A DNA stretch of 64,000 nucleotides from an uncultured Treponema sp. (GTDB lineage Bacteria > Spirochaetota > Spirochaetia > Treponematales > Treponemataceae). A program made the position numbers and the translations under genes. Below, piece by piece: positions 9,083 through 17,965 of the stretch. The notes under the pieces are model-generated. The model worked only from the letters and a program-made list of their open reading frames with translations, was not told the origin of the DNA and ran no database searches. Within the stretch, counting starts at the first letter, position 1; each line of letters opens with the position of its first letter. The stretch is from NCBI GenBank assembly GCA_946411505.1, contig CAMKEG010000001.1, positions 620,001 through 684,000 of the forward strand, read 5' to 3'.

Positions 9083-9935
9083 TTTTGTCCTCCCCAAGGT
9101 AGGCCGAAATTACGACCGGGTCGTTTTGGACTTGCGCGGGCGTTCCCTTGGAAATAAGCGCGCCAAAGTTGAGGACGTAAATTCTGTCGGAAATGTTCAT
9201 GACCAAGTCCATGTGGTGCTCGATCATAAAGACCGTGAGCCTAAAGTCGTCGCGGATTTGCTGGATGAAGTCGGTCAATTCCAAGGTTTCCTGCGGGTTC
9301 ATTCCGGCGGCGGGCTCGTCAAGCAAGAGGAGCTGCGGCTTTGTGGCGAGGGCGCGCGCTATTTCCAAGCGGCGCTGCTGGCCGTACGGCAATGAGGCGC
9401 ACAATTCGTTCCGCACGTCGTAAAGTCCGAATATGTTGAGGAGCTCCGACACTTCCTCGCGCTGGCGCCTTTCTTCCGCGCGGTTAAGGCGGAAGGTTGC
9501 CGTCAAAAAGTTTGACGTGCGGCGGCAGTGCTTGGCGATGAGGATGTTGTCAAAGACGCTCTGGCTTTTCCACAAGCGGATGTTTTGGAAAGTGCGCGCG
9601 ATTCCAAGCTTGGTTATTTTGTCGGGAGTGGGCTCGATCACCTTTGAGTACTTGCCCCGCTCCGTTCCCGCGTAAAGCTTTTTCATCTTTCCGCGCGGAT
9701 AGTTTTCTACAATCTCTTCGCCGTTAAAATAGACCGCGCCGTTTGTCGGAGCGTAAACCCCCGTCACGACGTTGAAGGCCGTCGTCTTTCCGGCGCCGTT
9801 TGGGCCTATGAGGGAAACGATTTCGTTTTTGTTAATTTCAAGCGAAAGGGAGTTTACGGCCACTACGCCGCCAAACTGCATCGTTATGTCGCTGAGGCGC
9901 AGGACGTTTGTCGCGTTAGAAGAAAGCTCGCTCAT
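9075..9935 (-). CDS. livG: Branched-chain amino acid ABC transporter ATP-binding protein LivG
   Basis: GPNGAGKTTAFNVVTGVY, GIARTFQNIRLW, MIEHHMDLVM. Confidence 0.94.
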   Translation of the reverse strand: MSELSSNATNVLRLSDITMQFGGVVAVNSLSLEINKNEIVSLIGPNGAGKTTAFNVVTGVYAPTNGAVYFNGEEIVENYPRGKMKKLYAGTERGKYSKVIEPTPDKITKLGIARTFQNIRLWKSQSVFDNILIAKHCRRTSNFLTATFRLNRAEERRQREEVSELLNIFGLYDVRNELCASLPYGQQRRLEIARALATKPQLLLLDEPAAGMNPQETLELTDFIQQIRDDFRLTVFMIEHHMDLVMNISDRIYVLNFGALISKGTPAQVQNDPVVISAYLGEDKNA

Positions 9936-11050
9936 TTTGCGCCTCCTTTTTTGGCGGCCTTGGCGGAACGGCGGCCGATGAATTTGCGCGCGGCCTTCTT
10001 GATTCCCGCGATTGAAAATTCGCTCTCGCCCATGATTCCGCGCTGCCAGAAAATTACGATGAGCATGATGACGATGGCAAACACGACCTTTCTAAAGCCG
10101 GGGCGCAGCAAGGGAACGCGGAAGTCGCCAATCATCAAGTTGTTGTTGTCCAAAAAGCGCAGCCACCATTCCGAGCAGGCGATGAAAAGCATCGAAGAAA
10201 TTACGCTTCCGCTCACGGAACCAATTCCGCCGATTACGACGATGAGCAAAATCTCGTAGGTCATCGCAGACTTGAATTGGTTGGCCTGGATTGTCGTTTG
10301 GAACATGGCCAAAAGCGCTCCGGAAATTCCCGCAAAGAATGAGGAAATCGTAAAGGCCAGCCGCTTGTGGCTTGCCAAATTGATTCCCATCGCCTCGGCG
10401 GCAACCTCGTCGTCGCGAATCGCCTTAAAGGCGCGGCCGTAAGTTGAGTTTATCAAAAGAACTATCAGCGCTATGCAGATTCCCGACACAAAGAAGGGAA
10501 AGAGCGTCGAGCGGAAGACAGGATACTTTCGCAAAAGATTTGAGCCGTTTGTGATGACTCCCAATTTGTCCCACTGGAAAAGGGCGCGCATGATTTCGGC
10601 AAAGCCAAGGGTGGCGATGGCCAAGTAGTCGCTCTTTAAATGGAGGACAGGAAGGCCGATTAAAAAGGCGAAGAAGGCCGCCACAAGGCCGGCAAGCAAA
10701 AGCGCGGCGAATACCGGAAAGGCAAACTGAATCAAGCCGCCGTCAAAGTATTGGTAGACCGCCGGGCGCAAGGCCACTGGAATCGTAAAGACCGCGTAAG
10801 TGTAGGCGCCAATCATCATGAAGCCGGCCTGCCCCAAAGAAAAAAGGCCGGTGAAGCCGTTAAGCAAATTCATCGAGACGGCGACAAGAGCGTAAATCGC
10901 GCCCTTCTTTAGCACCGTGAAAAGCATCGACGTTCTTGGAAGAATTTGTTCCAAGACAAAGACCAAAACAAAGACAAAGGCCAAGAGGCCGGCGGAAAGC
11001 ATCCAGTCGCGGACGTTTTCTTTTTTTAAGTTGACGTTTAAATTTTTCAT
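9932..11050 (-). CDS. livM: Branched-chain amino acid ABC transporter permease LivM
   Basis: Polytopic; LNGFTGLFSLGQAGFMMIGAYTYAV, VVIGGIGSVSGSVIS. Confidence 0.93.
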   Translation of the reverse strand: MKNLNVNLKKENVRDWMLSAGLLAFVFVLVFVLEQILPRTSMLFTVLKKGAIYALVAVSMNLLNGFTGLFSLGQAGFMMIGAYTYAVFTIPVALRPAVYQYFDGGLIQFAFPVFAALLLAGLVAAFFAFLIGLPVLHLKSDYLAIATLGFAEIMRALFQWDKLGVITNGSNLLRKYPVFRSTLFPFFVSGICIALIVLLINSTYGRAFKAIRDDEVAAEAMGINLASHKRLAFTISSFFAGISGALLAMFQTTIQANQFKSAMTYEILLIVVIGGIGSVSGSVISSMLFIACSEWWLRFLDNNNLMIGDFRVPLLRPGFRKVVFAIVIMLIVIFWQRGIMGESEFSIAGIKKAARKFIGRRSAKAAKKGGAK

Positions 11051-11053
11051 GCC

Positions 11054-11938
11054 TCACACCTTGTCCGTGGACTTTTCGCCAAAGATTCCCGTTGGCATGA
11101 ACATCAAGACGAATATCAGCAAAACGAAAGTGAAGGCGTCGCTGAAAGTCGTCCAGCCCAAGCCCTTTATGATGTTTTCGCAAATGCCGATGACAAAGGC
11201 TCCGATAACCGCGCCCGGAATCGAGCCGATTCCGCCAAAGACGGCGGCGACAAAAGCCTTAAGGCCGGGCATCGCTCCGACAGTCGGAGTGACGCCAGTG
11301 TAGTTGGAAAAGAACAAAAGGCTTCCGACCGCGGCCAAGAAAGTTCCGATAATGAACGTGGTGGAAATCACGGCGTCCAATTTTATTCCCATCAGCTGGG
11401 CGGTTTCAAAGTCGCGCGACACGGCCCGCATCGCCATTCCGATTTTTGTGTGGCGAATCAAAAGGACAAGGGCCACGACAAGCGCGATTGTAAGGAACGG
11501 AGTGATTACCGTCACGCGCTTTGTCATCGCCCCGAATATTTCTATTGAGTCGCTTATCCAAGGAATGGGCGGGTAGTATTTAGTGAGGCCTCCTGTAAAG
11601 TACAGGGCCAAATTTTGAATCAAGTATGAAACTCCGATAGCGCTAATCATCACCGACATTCTGGGAGCCGTTCGCAGGGGCTTGTAGGCCGCCCGCTCAA
11701 TGGCAAAGCCGATTAAGACAGTAAGCGCTATCATCAAGGGGATTGAAACGTAAAGAGGCAAAACCGTTGAGGCATAAATCAATATCAAGCCCGCCGCCAT
11801 GAAGACGTCGCCGTGGGCGAAGTTTATCAGGCGGAGAATGCCGTAGACCATCGTGTAGCCTATGGCGATAAGGGCGTACTGTCCGCCGGTGGAAATGCCG
11901 GCGAGAACGTATGGCAGATTGGCGCTAAAGAAATTCAT
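11054..11938 (-). CDS. livH: Branched-chain amino acid ABC transporter permease LivH
   Basis: GGQYALIAIGYTMVYGILRLINFAHGDVFM, VFGGIGSIPGAVIG. Confidence 0.94.
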   Translation of the reverse strand: MNFFSANLPYVLAGISTGGQYALIAIGYTMVYGILRLINFAHGDVFMAAGLILIYASTVLPLYVSIPLMIALTVLIGFAIERAAYKPLRTAPRMSVMISAIGVSYLIQNLALYFTGGLTKYYPPIPWISDSIEIFGAMTKRVTVITPFLTIALVVALVLLIRHTKIGMAMRAVSRDFETAQLMGIKLDAVISTTFIIGTFLAAVGSLLFFSNYTGVTPTVGAMPGLKAFVAAVFGGIGSIPGAVIGAFVIGICENIIKGLGWTTFSDAFTFVLLIFVLMFMPTGIFGEKSTDKV

Positions 11939-11939
11939 T

Positions 11940-13112
11940 TTACTTTACGGACTGAATGGCTACGAATTCCCACTGGCCGCTCTTGTTGTTGGCGTGCTTG
12001 ACATAAGCCACGTCGCGCTTGGCGTCGCCGATGTCGTTGAACTCAATCAAGCCTGTTACTCCGTTGTAGCGAACCTTTGGCAAGGCCTTCTTGATGTCGC
12101 TTCCCTTCACGCTTCCGGCAAGCTTAATCGCCTCAAGCGCGACAAAGTAAGCGTCGTAAGCCATTACAGGGTTGGCGGCCACGATGTCGTTTCCGCCGTT
12201 GTCGGTCAAGCGGCCGGCGTCGGCGTTGAGCCATTCGCGGAAGTTTGAGACGAATGTGGCGATGTCGGCGTCCTCGGCTCCTTCGGCAAAGAATGTGGTC
12301 ACGTTGATGTCAACGTTAGTTCCCTTTACGGCGCCCAAGATTACGTTGGAGTCCCAAGTGTCGCCGGCCAAAATCGGGATGCCAAGGTTCTGCGTGTTGG
12401 CCTGCTCGATGATGAGCGCGGCGGCTTCGGTGGAAACCGGGGCGCAGAAAACGTCGGCCTTTTGGTTCTTGGCGTTGGTGACGTAAGCGGCAAAGTCGCT
12501 CGTTCCTTCGGGGAACGTTTCAAAAACCACCTCGCCGCCGAACTTTTTGAAGGCCTCGGTGAAGTAGTTTGAAAGGCCCACTGAATAGTCGTCGCCAAGC
12601 TTGGCCAAAACATAGGCTTTTCTTGCCTTGAACTTGTCAATGGCGAAGTTGGCCAAAACAGTTCCCTGGAAGGGGTCAAGGAAGCAAATGCGGAAATAGT
12701 GGTCGTTGCCCAAAGTCACCTGCGGGTTTGTGCAAGTGATTCCGATGGCCGGAATATCGGCGGCGGCGAATGTGTCGCTGGCCGCGATAGAAACGCCGGA
12801 GCCGTATGAGCCGAGGACGACGGAAACGCCCTTTGAGACCAATTCGCTGGCGGCGGTGACGGCCTTGTCGTTTGAAGACTCGTTGTCGACGCGAACAAGC
12901 TCAACCTTGTATTCCTTGCCGCCAACGTTAACCTTTGGCATAACTTCGTGGGCGTAGATGGCTCCCAAAGTTTCCTGCTTTCCGCCGGCTCCGTTGTCTC
13001 CGGAAGCGGGCTCATAGATTCCGATTTTTACGACAGAATCCTTGGATCCGCCGCATGAAGAAAGAGCGAAAAGAGCGCAAGCGCCCATAGCCGCGAGAAT
13101 GAGTTTTTTCAT
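11940..13112 (-). CDS. livK: Branched-chain amino acid ABC transporter substrate-binding lipoprotein
   Basis: Lipobox LSSCGGS, periplasmic-binding fold type I pattern, first gene of liv operon. Confidence 0.92.
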   Translation of the reverse strand: MKKLILAAMGACALFALSSCGGSKDSVVKIGIYEPASGDNGAGGKQETLGAIYAHEVMPKVNVGGKEYKVELVRVDNESSNDKAVTAASELVSKGVSVVLGSYGSGVSIAASDTFAAADIPAIGITCTNPQVTLGNDHYFRICFLDPFQGTVLANFAIDKFKARKAYVLAKLGDDYSVGLSNYFTEAFKKFGGEVVFETFPEGTSDFAAYVTNAKNQKADVFCAPVSTEAAALIIEQANTQNLGIPILAGDTWDSNVILGAVKGTNVDINVTTFFAEGAEDADIATFVSNFREWLNADAGRLTDNGGNDIVAANPVMAYDAYFVALEAIKLAGSVKGSDIKKALPKVRYNGVTGLIEFNDIGDAKRDVAYVKHANNKSGQWEFVAIQSVK

Positions 13113-13173
13113 AATCTCCTCCAAATTTTTGACAACAATTTTAGCGCAAAATTAAAAAAAAGGCAAGAAATTG

Positions 13174-14310
13174 TTAGTCAACACGAGCGGCGGCGGCCTC
13201 GACATCGTCCAGCGTGAACTCGGGGCGGCCGGCTTGGCTTGCAAGGAGCGCGGCCTTGTTTAGGACGCTTTCGATTTTGGCGCAGGAAAAGCCTTCAAAA
13301 AGCTGGGCGAGTTTTTGGTCGGAGCAAGAGGCCGCGCGATTTTTGGCCTTGGTGTATTTTTGGACAAGCTGGACTCGCGCGCTCTCGTCCGGGTAAGGAA
13401 CCTTGAAGCGCGCGTCAAAGCGGCCCGGGCGAATCAAGGCCGGGTCCAGCGCCTGGACAGAGTTTGTGGCCGCGACGACCAAAACGCCCTTTGTCGGCTC
13501 AAAGCCGTCAAGCTCGTTCAACAAAGCCGTCACGATTCGCGTGTTTTCAGTCTCGATCGCGCTTCCCGAATAATTGCGCCTTGTTCCGATTCCGTCAAAC
13601 TCGTCGATGAAAACGATGCAGGGGGCGCGGCGGCGGGCCTTTGCGAACAAAAGCTTTACCTTTAAGGGGCCGATTGCCATGAACATCGACTCAAAGTCGG
13701 TGGCCTTGGCCGGAATGAAGTTTACGCTGGCCTCGCCCGCCAAAGCCTTGGCAAAAAGCGTCTTTCCGTTTCCGGGCTCGCCTTCAAGCAAAATGCCTTT
13801 TGGAAGGCGGACGCCCTTTTTTTCCCACTCGCGCGGATTTTTCATAATCTGCATGACTTGCGCCATGTCGCGCTTAAGCTGGTCCATTCCAACGACGTCG
13901 GAAAATTTGACGCCGGTCTTTTTGACGACCTTAAAGGTGTTGGGCGAGATGAATTTCCTGAAGACGCCGATGATTACGGCCAAAAATATGGCGTAAAAAA
14001 GAATGTCCAGCGCGAGCGAAACGAGCTGGGCGGCGGACTTTTCAGTTTGGACGGCGACGTCGTTGCGCAACAAAAACTCTTTTAGCGTCGGAGAATCGGG
14101 ATTTTGGGTCCTAAATTCCTTTTCTTCCGTCTTAAAATAAATTTCATCCTCGGAAATTTTTGCGGACAAAACTTTTTTGTTTTGAACCAGCTCGTAAAAG
14201 CACGAATACGGAAGTTCCTTGGGCTTTTGGACGAGAAAGGAGTCGTAGAAAAAAATTCCGCCCGCCAAAAGAACGGCAAGCGGAATTATGAACTTAAGCT
14301 TTAGCTTCAT
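13174..14310 (-). CDS. FtsH-like membrane AAA+ ATPase lacking the M41 peptidase domain
   Basis: FtsH periplasmic-like N-domain (PYSCFYELVQNKKVLSAKI), TM, FSDVVGMDQLKRDM, Walker A EGEPGNGKT, Walker B CIVFIDEFDGIG, SRH RPGRFDARF; stops after the AAA lid, no HEXXH. Confidence 0.88.
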   Translation of the reverse strand: MKLKLKFIIPLAVLLAGGIFFYDSFLVQKPKELPYSCFYELVQNKKVLSAKISEDEIYFKTEEKEFRTQNPDSPTLKEFLLRNDVAVQTEKSAAQLVSLALDILFYAIFLAVIIGVFRKFISPNTFKVVKKTGVKFSDVVGMDQLKRDMAQVMQIMKNPREWEKKGVRLPKGILLEGEPGNGKTLFAKALAGEASVNFIPAKATDFESMFMAIGPLKVKLLFAKARRRAPCIVFIDEFDGIGTRRNYSGSAIETENTRIVTALLNELDGFEPTKGVLVVAATNSVQALDPALIRPGRFDARFKVPYPDESARVQLVQKYTKAKNRAASCSDQKLAQLFEGFSCAKIESVLNKAALLASQAGRPEFTLDDVEAAAARVD

Positions 14311-14332
14311 TCAAAAAAAACTGTTCCAAGCC

Positions 14333-15127
14333 TTAGAAGGCCGCGACGACTTCGCCGTTGGGGAAGGTCTTTGCGATCCAGTCCTTTACCTTTTTGCTCT
14401 GCAAGGCCTGAACAAGCGCCTGGACGCGGGGATCCTTTTCGTTGCCCTTCTTCACTACGACGATGTTGACGTAGGGAGAGTCCTTTCCTTCTACGAAAAG
14501 TCCGTCTTTGGCGGCTGAAAGGCCGGCGGGAATCGCGTAGTTTCCGTTGATTGTGGCGGCGTCAACGTCGGCCAAAACGCGCGGAAGGCTTGCGGCGTCC
14601 GTTTCGACAAACTCAAGCTTTTTGGGGTTTGAAGTCACGTCAAGCGGAGTGGCTGTGATTCCGGCCTTTTTGTCAAGGCTGATGAGTCCGGCCGACTGGA
14701 GCAAAAGGAGCGCGCGTCCGCCGTTTGTCGGATCGTTGGGAATGGCGATTTTTGCCTTGGCGGGAATGTCGGCCAAAGCCTTGTGCTTCTTTGAATACAA
14801 GGCGAAAGGCTCGATGTGGACTCCGCCGGCGTTTACAAGGTGGTAGCCCTTGTCCTTGTTTGTGGCTTCCATATAGGGAGTGTGCTGGTCAAAGTTGGCG
14901 TCAAGCTCGCCTGTTTCAAGCGCGTCGTTCAAGATGACGTAGTCCGTCATCTCGCGGATGTCAAGCTTGTAGCCCTTGGCCTCAACGTCGGCCTTTACCA
15001 ATTCAAGAAGCTGAACGTGGGGAACCGGAGTCGCGCCGATTACGAGCGGACCGTCTTTCTTGTTCTTTTTGGCGAAAACCGAAGCGGCGGCCAAAAGTAC
15101 AAACGCTGTCAAAAGAATCTTTTTCAT
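14333..15127 (-). CDS. metQ: MetQ/NlpA-family methionine ABC transporter substrate-binding protein
   Basis: Signal peptide; VIGATPVPHVQLLELVK, FDQHTPYMEA, INGNYAIPAG; met operon. Confidence 0.93.
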   Translation of the reverse strand: MKKILLTAFVLLAAASVFAKKNKKDGPLVIGATPVPHVQLLELVKADVEAKGYKLDIREMTDYVILNDALETGELDANFDQHTPYMEATNKDKGYHLVNAGGVHIEPFALYSKKHKALADIPAKAKIAIPNDPTNGGRALLLLQSAGLISLDKKAGITATPLDVTSNPKKLEFVETDAASLPRVLADVDAATINGNYAIPAGLSAAKDGLFVEGKDSPYVNIVVVKKGNEKDPRVQALVQALQSKKVKDWIAKTFPNGEVVAAF

Positions 15128-15236
15128 TTTATTACCTCCATTTCCTAGCGGAAAAGTATGTTTTATATATACCGATTTGCGCTTTTATTGTCAAGCGCTT
15201 TTAGAAAAAAAACAAATAATTTTTTTTAACGTTACG

Positions 15237-15318
15237 CCGCTCGCGTTAATGCTGGCAAGACCTAAATTGTTGTTTCGAGCGGGCTCACCGCGTCTTTAAG
15301 GCGTTGCCCAGACGCTGC
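15237..15318. repeat. Family B palindromic repeat between metI and metQ
   Basis: CCGCTCG (15237) ... CGAGCGG (15276-15282) with GCAAGACC and AATTGTTGTTT; accessory GCGTCT/AGACGC arms. Confidence 0.8.
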
Positions 15319-15969
15319 CTAGCGGGACGCCAGCATCTTGCTGGAAATCCGGGTTCCGACAAACTGAATGACTTCGACCAAGACCAAAATCACGATTACT
15401 GACCAAAACATCACGTCGGTGCGGAAGCGCTGGTAGCCGTAACGAATCGCAAGGTCGCCCAAGCCGCCGCCGCCAATCGCGCCTGCCATCGCGGAATATC
15501 CTATCAAGTTTATGATTGTGAGCGTGATGCCCGCGACGATTGAAGGCATGGCCTCCGGCACGAGCACTTTGAAAATTATCTGCCGGTTGGAGCTGCCCAT
15601 CGCTCGCGCGGCCTTGACAACCTCGGGGTCAACTTCGTTGAGGGCGCTTTCTATGACGCGGGCCACAAAGGGCGCGGCGGCGATGCTCAGGGGAACGATT
15701 GTCGCGACGGTTCCTATGCTGGTTCCCAAAATCAAGCGGGACAAGGGAAAAAGCAAAATCATCAATATGATGAAAGGAAAGGAGCGCAAGACGTTGACGA
15801 CGCGGCTTATGACCGCGTTGAGCTTTTTCTTTGGAGTGATTCCCGTAGGACCAGTCATGCACAAGAGAATTCCCAAGGGAAAGCCCAGCAAAGTTGAAAA
15901 GAGCGTGCTGAACAAAACCATTTCCAAAGTTTGAATCGTGGCTTTTGAAACTAAAATAAAAATCTGCAT
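15319..15969 (-). CDS. metI: Methionine ABC transporter permease MetI
   Basis: ATIQTLEMVLFSTLFSTLLGFPLGI..., LINLIGYSAMAGAIGGGGLGDLAIRYGYQRF. Confidence 0.94.
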   Translation of the reverse strand: MQIFILVSKATIQTLEMVLFSTLFSTLLGFPLGILLCMTGPTGITPKKKLNAVISRVVNVLRSFPFIILMILLFPLSRLILGTSIGTVATIVPLSIAAAPFVARVIESALNEVDPEVVKAARAMGSSNRQIIFKVLVPEAMPSIVAGITLTIINLIGYSAMAGAIGGGGLGDLAIRYGYQRFRTDVMFWSVIVILVLVEVIQFVGTRISSKMLASR

Positions 15970-15975
15970 TTGCCG

Positions 15976-16968
15976 CTACTCCTCCTCCACAATTACGCCG
16001 CGTTCCTTTAGGAAAGCCACGGCCTTTTGCAAGTCGCCTCCGCTGATGTCGGCGCGCAAGACTCCGACCTTCTTGCTTTGGACGTCCTGAATGCCGCCGC
16101 CGCGAATGTTGACTTCAACGTCAAACTTTTTTATCAATTCGTTGACTATGGGCTCGTCGGTTTTAGGGCCCTCAAAGCGCAAGACGTAGCAGCCCTTTTT
16201 GTCGGACCACTGGACATAGTTGGCCGCCCGGAGGTTTGCCATGAACTCCTTTGTAATGGCGGCCTTGGGCCTTGTGAAAATGTCGGACACGCTTCCCTCT
16301 TCCACCACGCGGCCATCGTCCAAAACGCTTACAAGGGAGCAGGCGTCGCGCGCGACTTCCATTTGGTGGGTAATCATCACGACAGTAAGGTTCATCTTTT
16401 TTTGAATGTCGCGAATCAATTCCAAAATCGCGCGCGTAGTCTGCGGGTCAAGCGCGCTTGTCGCCTCGTCGCAAAAAAGGATTCCGGGATAGTTTGCGAG
16501 CGCGCGGGCAATGGCCACCCGCTGCTTTTGTCCGCCCGACAGGGAGCTGATTTTAGCGTCGCCCCGGCCGGCCAGTCCTACCAATTCCAACAGCTCCTCG
16601 ACGCGGGACTTGATTTTATCCTTTGGCGTTTTGCAAATCTCCAAGGGATAGGCGATGTTTTGTCCGGCCGTGCGGGAGCTGAACAAGTTGAAGTTTTGGA
16701 AAATCATTCCGGCGTGGCGGCGCCGCTCCATCAAGTCATATTTTGAAAGGTTGTCAACGCGCTCGCCGTCATAGTAAACTTCGCCGGAGTCGGGCTTTTC
16801 CAAAAGGCTTATAAGGCGGACAAGGGTGGACTTTCCGGCGCCGCTTTTTCCTATGATTCCGTAGATTGTGTTGGAAGGAATTTCAAGGCTGATTCCGTTC
16901 ACAGCCCGGGAAACTCCTCCGTCGGCAAGACGGTATTCTTTTTTTAGGTCTTTAAGAATTATAGACAT
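15976..16968 (-). CDS. metN: Methionine ABC transporter ATP-binding protein MetN with C-terminal NIL domain
   Basis: GIIGKSGAGKSTLVRLI, LSGGQKQRVAIARALANYP, VVMITHQMEV; start set at MSIILKDL. Confidence 0.94.
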   Translation of the reverse strand: MSIILKDLKKEYRLADGGVSRAVNGISLEIPSNTIYGIIGKSGAGKSTLVRLISLLEKPDSGEVYYDGERVDNLSKYDLMERRRHAGMIFQNFNLFSSRTAGQNIAYPLEICKTPKDKIKSRVEELLELVGLAGRGDAKISSLSGGQKQRVAIARALANYPGILFCDEATSALDPQTTRAILELIRDIQKKMNLTVVMITHQMEVARDACSLVSVLDDGRVVEEGSVSDIFTRPKAAITKEFMANLRAANYVQWSDKKGCYVLRFEGPKTDEPIVNELIKKFDVEVNIRGGGIQDVQSKKVGVLRADISGGDLQKAVAFLKERGVIVEEE

Positions 16969-16997
16969 GTCGTCTCCTTGCGGCAATCATTCAATTT

Positions 16998-17061
16998 TTT
17001 GCCGCGCCTTCATTTTCAGTTGTCGCTACTTTGCCGTGCCTTCATTTTCAGTTGCCGCTAC
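16998..17061. repeat. 32-bp direct tandem repeat, two copies
   Basis: tttgccgcgccttcattttcagttgtcgctac / tttgccgtgccttcattttcagttgccgctac (30/32 identical); second copy overlaps the stop of the acyltransferase. Confidence 0.9.
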
Positions 17062-17945
17062 TTTGCCGCTTGTTCCGCCAAGTAGGCCTCGTAGCCTTTT
17101 TGGAAAATTTCCTCCAAGGTGAACTTGGCGTTAATGGTGTCGGGAACGCGGCCGTAAACTTCCTTGTAACATTCGCACTGTTCCCTAAAGGCCTCGTCGC
17201 GAAGCCAGGCTATGTTTTCCTTGCGGCTAAGCTCTGCTTTTGGATAAACAGGCTTCAAGGCGTGGATTTCGGCGCGCTTTCTTTTAAAGAAAAGCTTTTC
17301 GATTCCGCGCGGCTCCCTCCAAGTGATGAAGAGCGGGATTACAGGAACGTTGTTCAAGGCGGCGGAATGGAAGGCTCCGTCCATAAAGGGCCGGGGCTGC
17401 TCGTAATAAGGCCACATGGACTTTTCCGGAAAGAACAAAACCGAGCCGCGCTTTTGGTGGAGGACGTCGTTGACCGCCGCGGTGAATTTTTTCATCGCGC
17501 TAAAATTTGCGCTCAAGGGGAAAATGCCGCCGGCGCGCATCACGCCGCCCAAGAAAGTGTTCATGTTGTTGAACTCGGCGACGACGATGTAAAGCTTGTG
17601 GCCCCAGCAAAGCCAGCGCGACATTTCGTTGTCAAGGTTGTGGACATGGTTGCAGACAAAGACGCAGTTTTTTATTCCGCGCAAATTCTCCCTGCCGTGG
17701 TAGCCGTCGCCAATCAAAAACCAGCAGCCGGGCTTGGCGAAGGCGAAAAAAGAGCTTCTAATCAAGAAAGTCGCAAGCTTCTTAAGGAAGCCCTTTCTCT
17801 TGTACTGGAAATTTTCGTCGACCCGCTGCATCAAACGCCAGTCGGGCTCTTGGATTTCGCAATTGTAGTTGCCCTTTTCTTCGGCAATCTTTATGTTCTT
17901 TTGCTGCTCCTCGTAAGGAAGCTGCTCGACTCCGGCATACTTCAT
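17058..17945 (-). CDS. PlsC-like 1-acyl-sn-glycerol-3-phosphate acyltransferase
   Basis: HX4D (HVHNLD), FPEKSMWPYYEQPRPFMDGAFHSA. Confidence 0.82.
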   Translation of the reverse strand: MKYAGVEQLPYEEQQKNIKIAEEKGNYNCEIQEPDWRLMQRVDENFQYKRKGFLKKLATFLIRSSFFAFAKPGCWFLIGDGYHGRENLRGIKNCVFVCNHVHNLDNEMSRWLCWGHKLYIVVAEFNNMNTFLGGVMRAGGIFPLSANFSAMKKFTAAVNDVLHQKRGSVLFFPEKSMWPYYEQPRPFMDGAFHSAALNNVPVIPLFITWREPRGIEKLFFKRKRAEIHALKPVYPKAELSRKENIAWLRDEAFREQCECYKEVYGRVPDTINAKFTLEEIFQKGYEAYLAEQAAK

Positions 17946-17965
17946 TTTTTAATTCCTCCCAAGAC

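Noticed and set aside
16027-16746. 239-aa plus-strand ORF
   Set aside because: Antisense to metN; shadow ORF.
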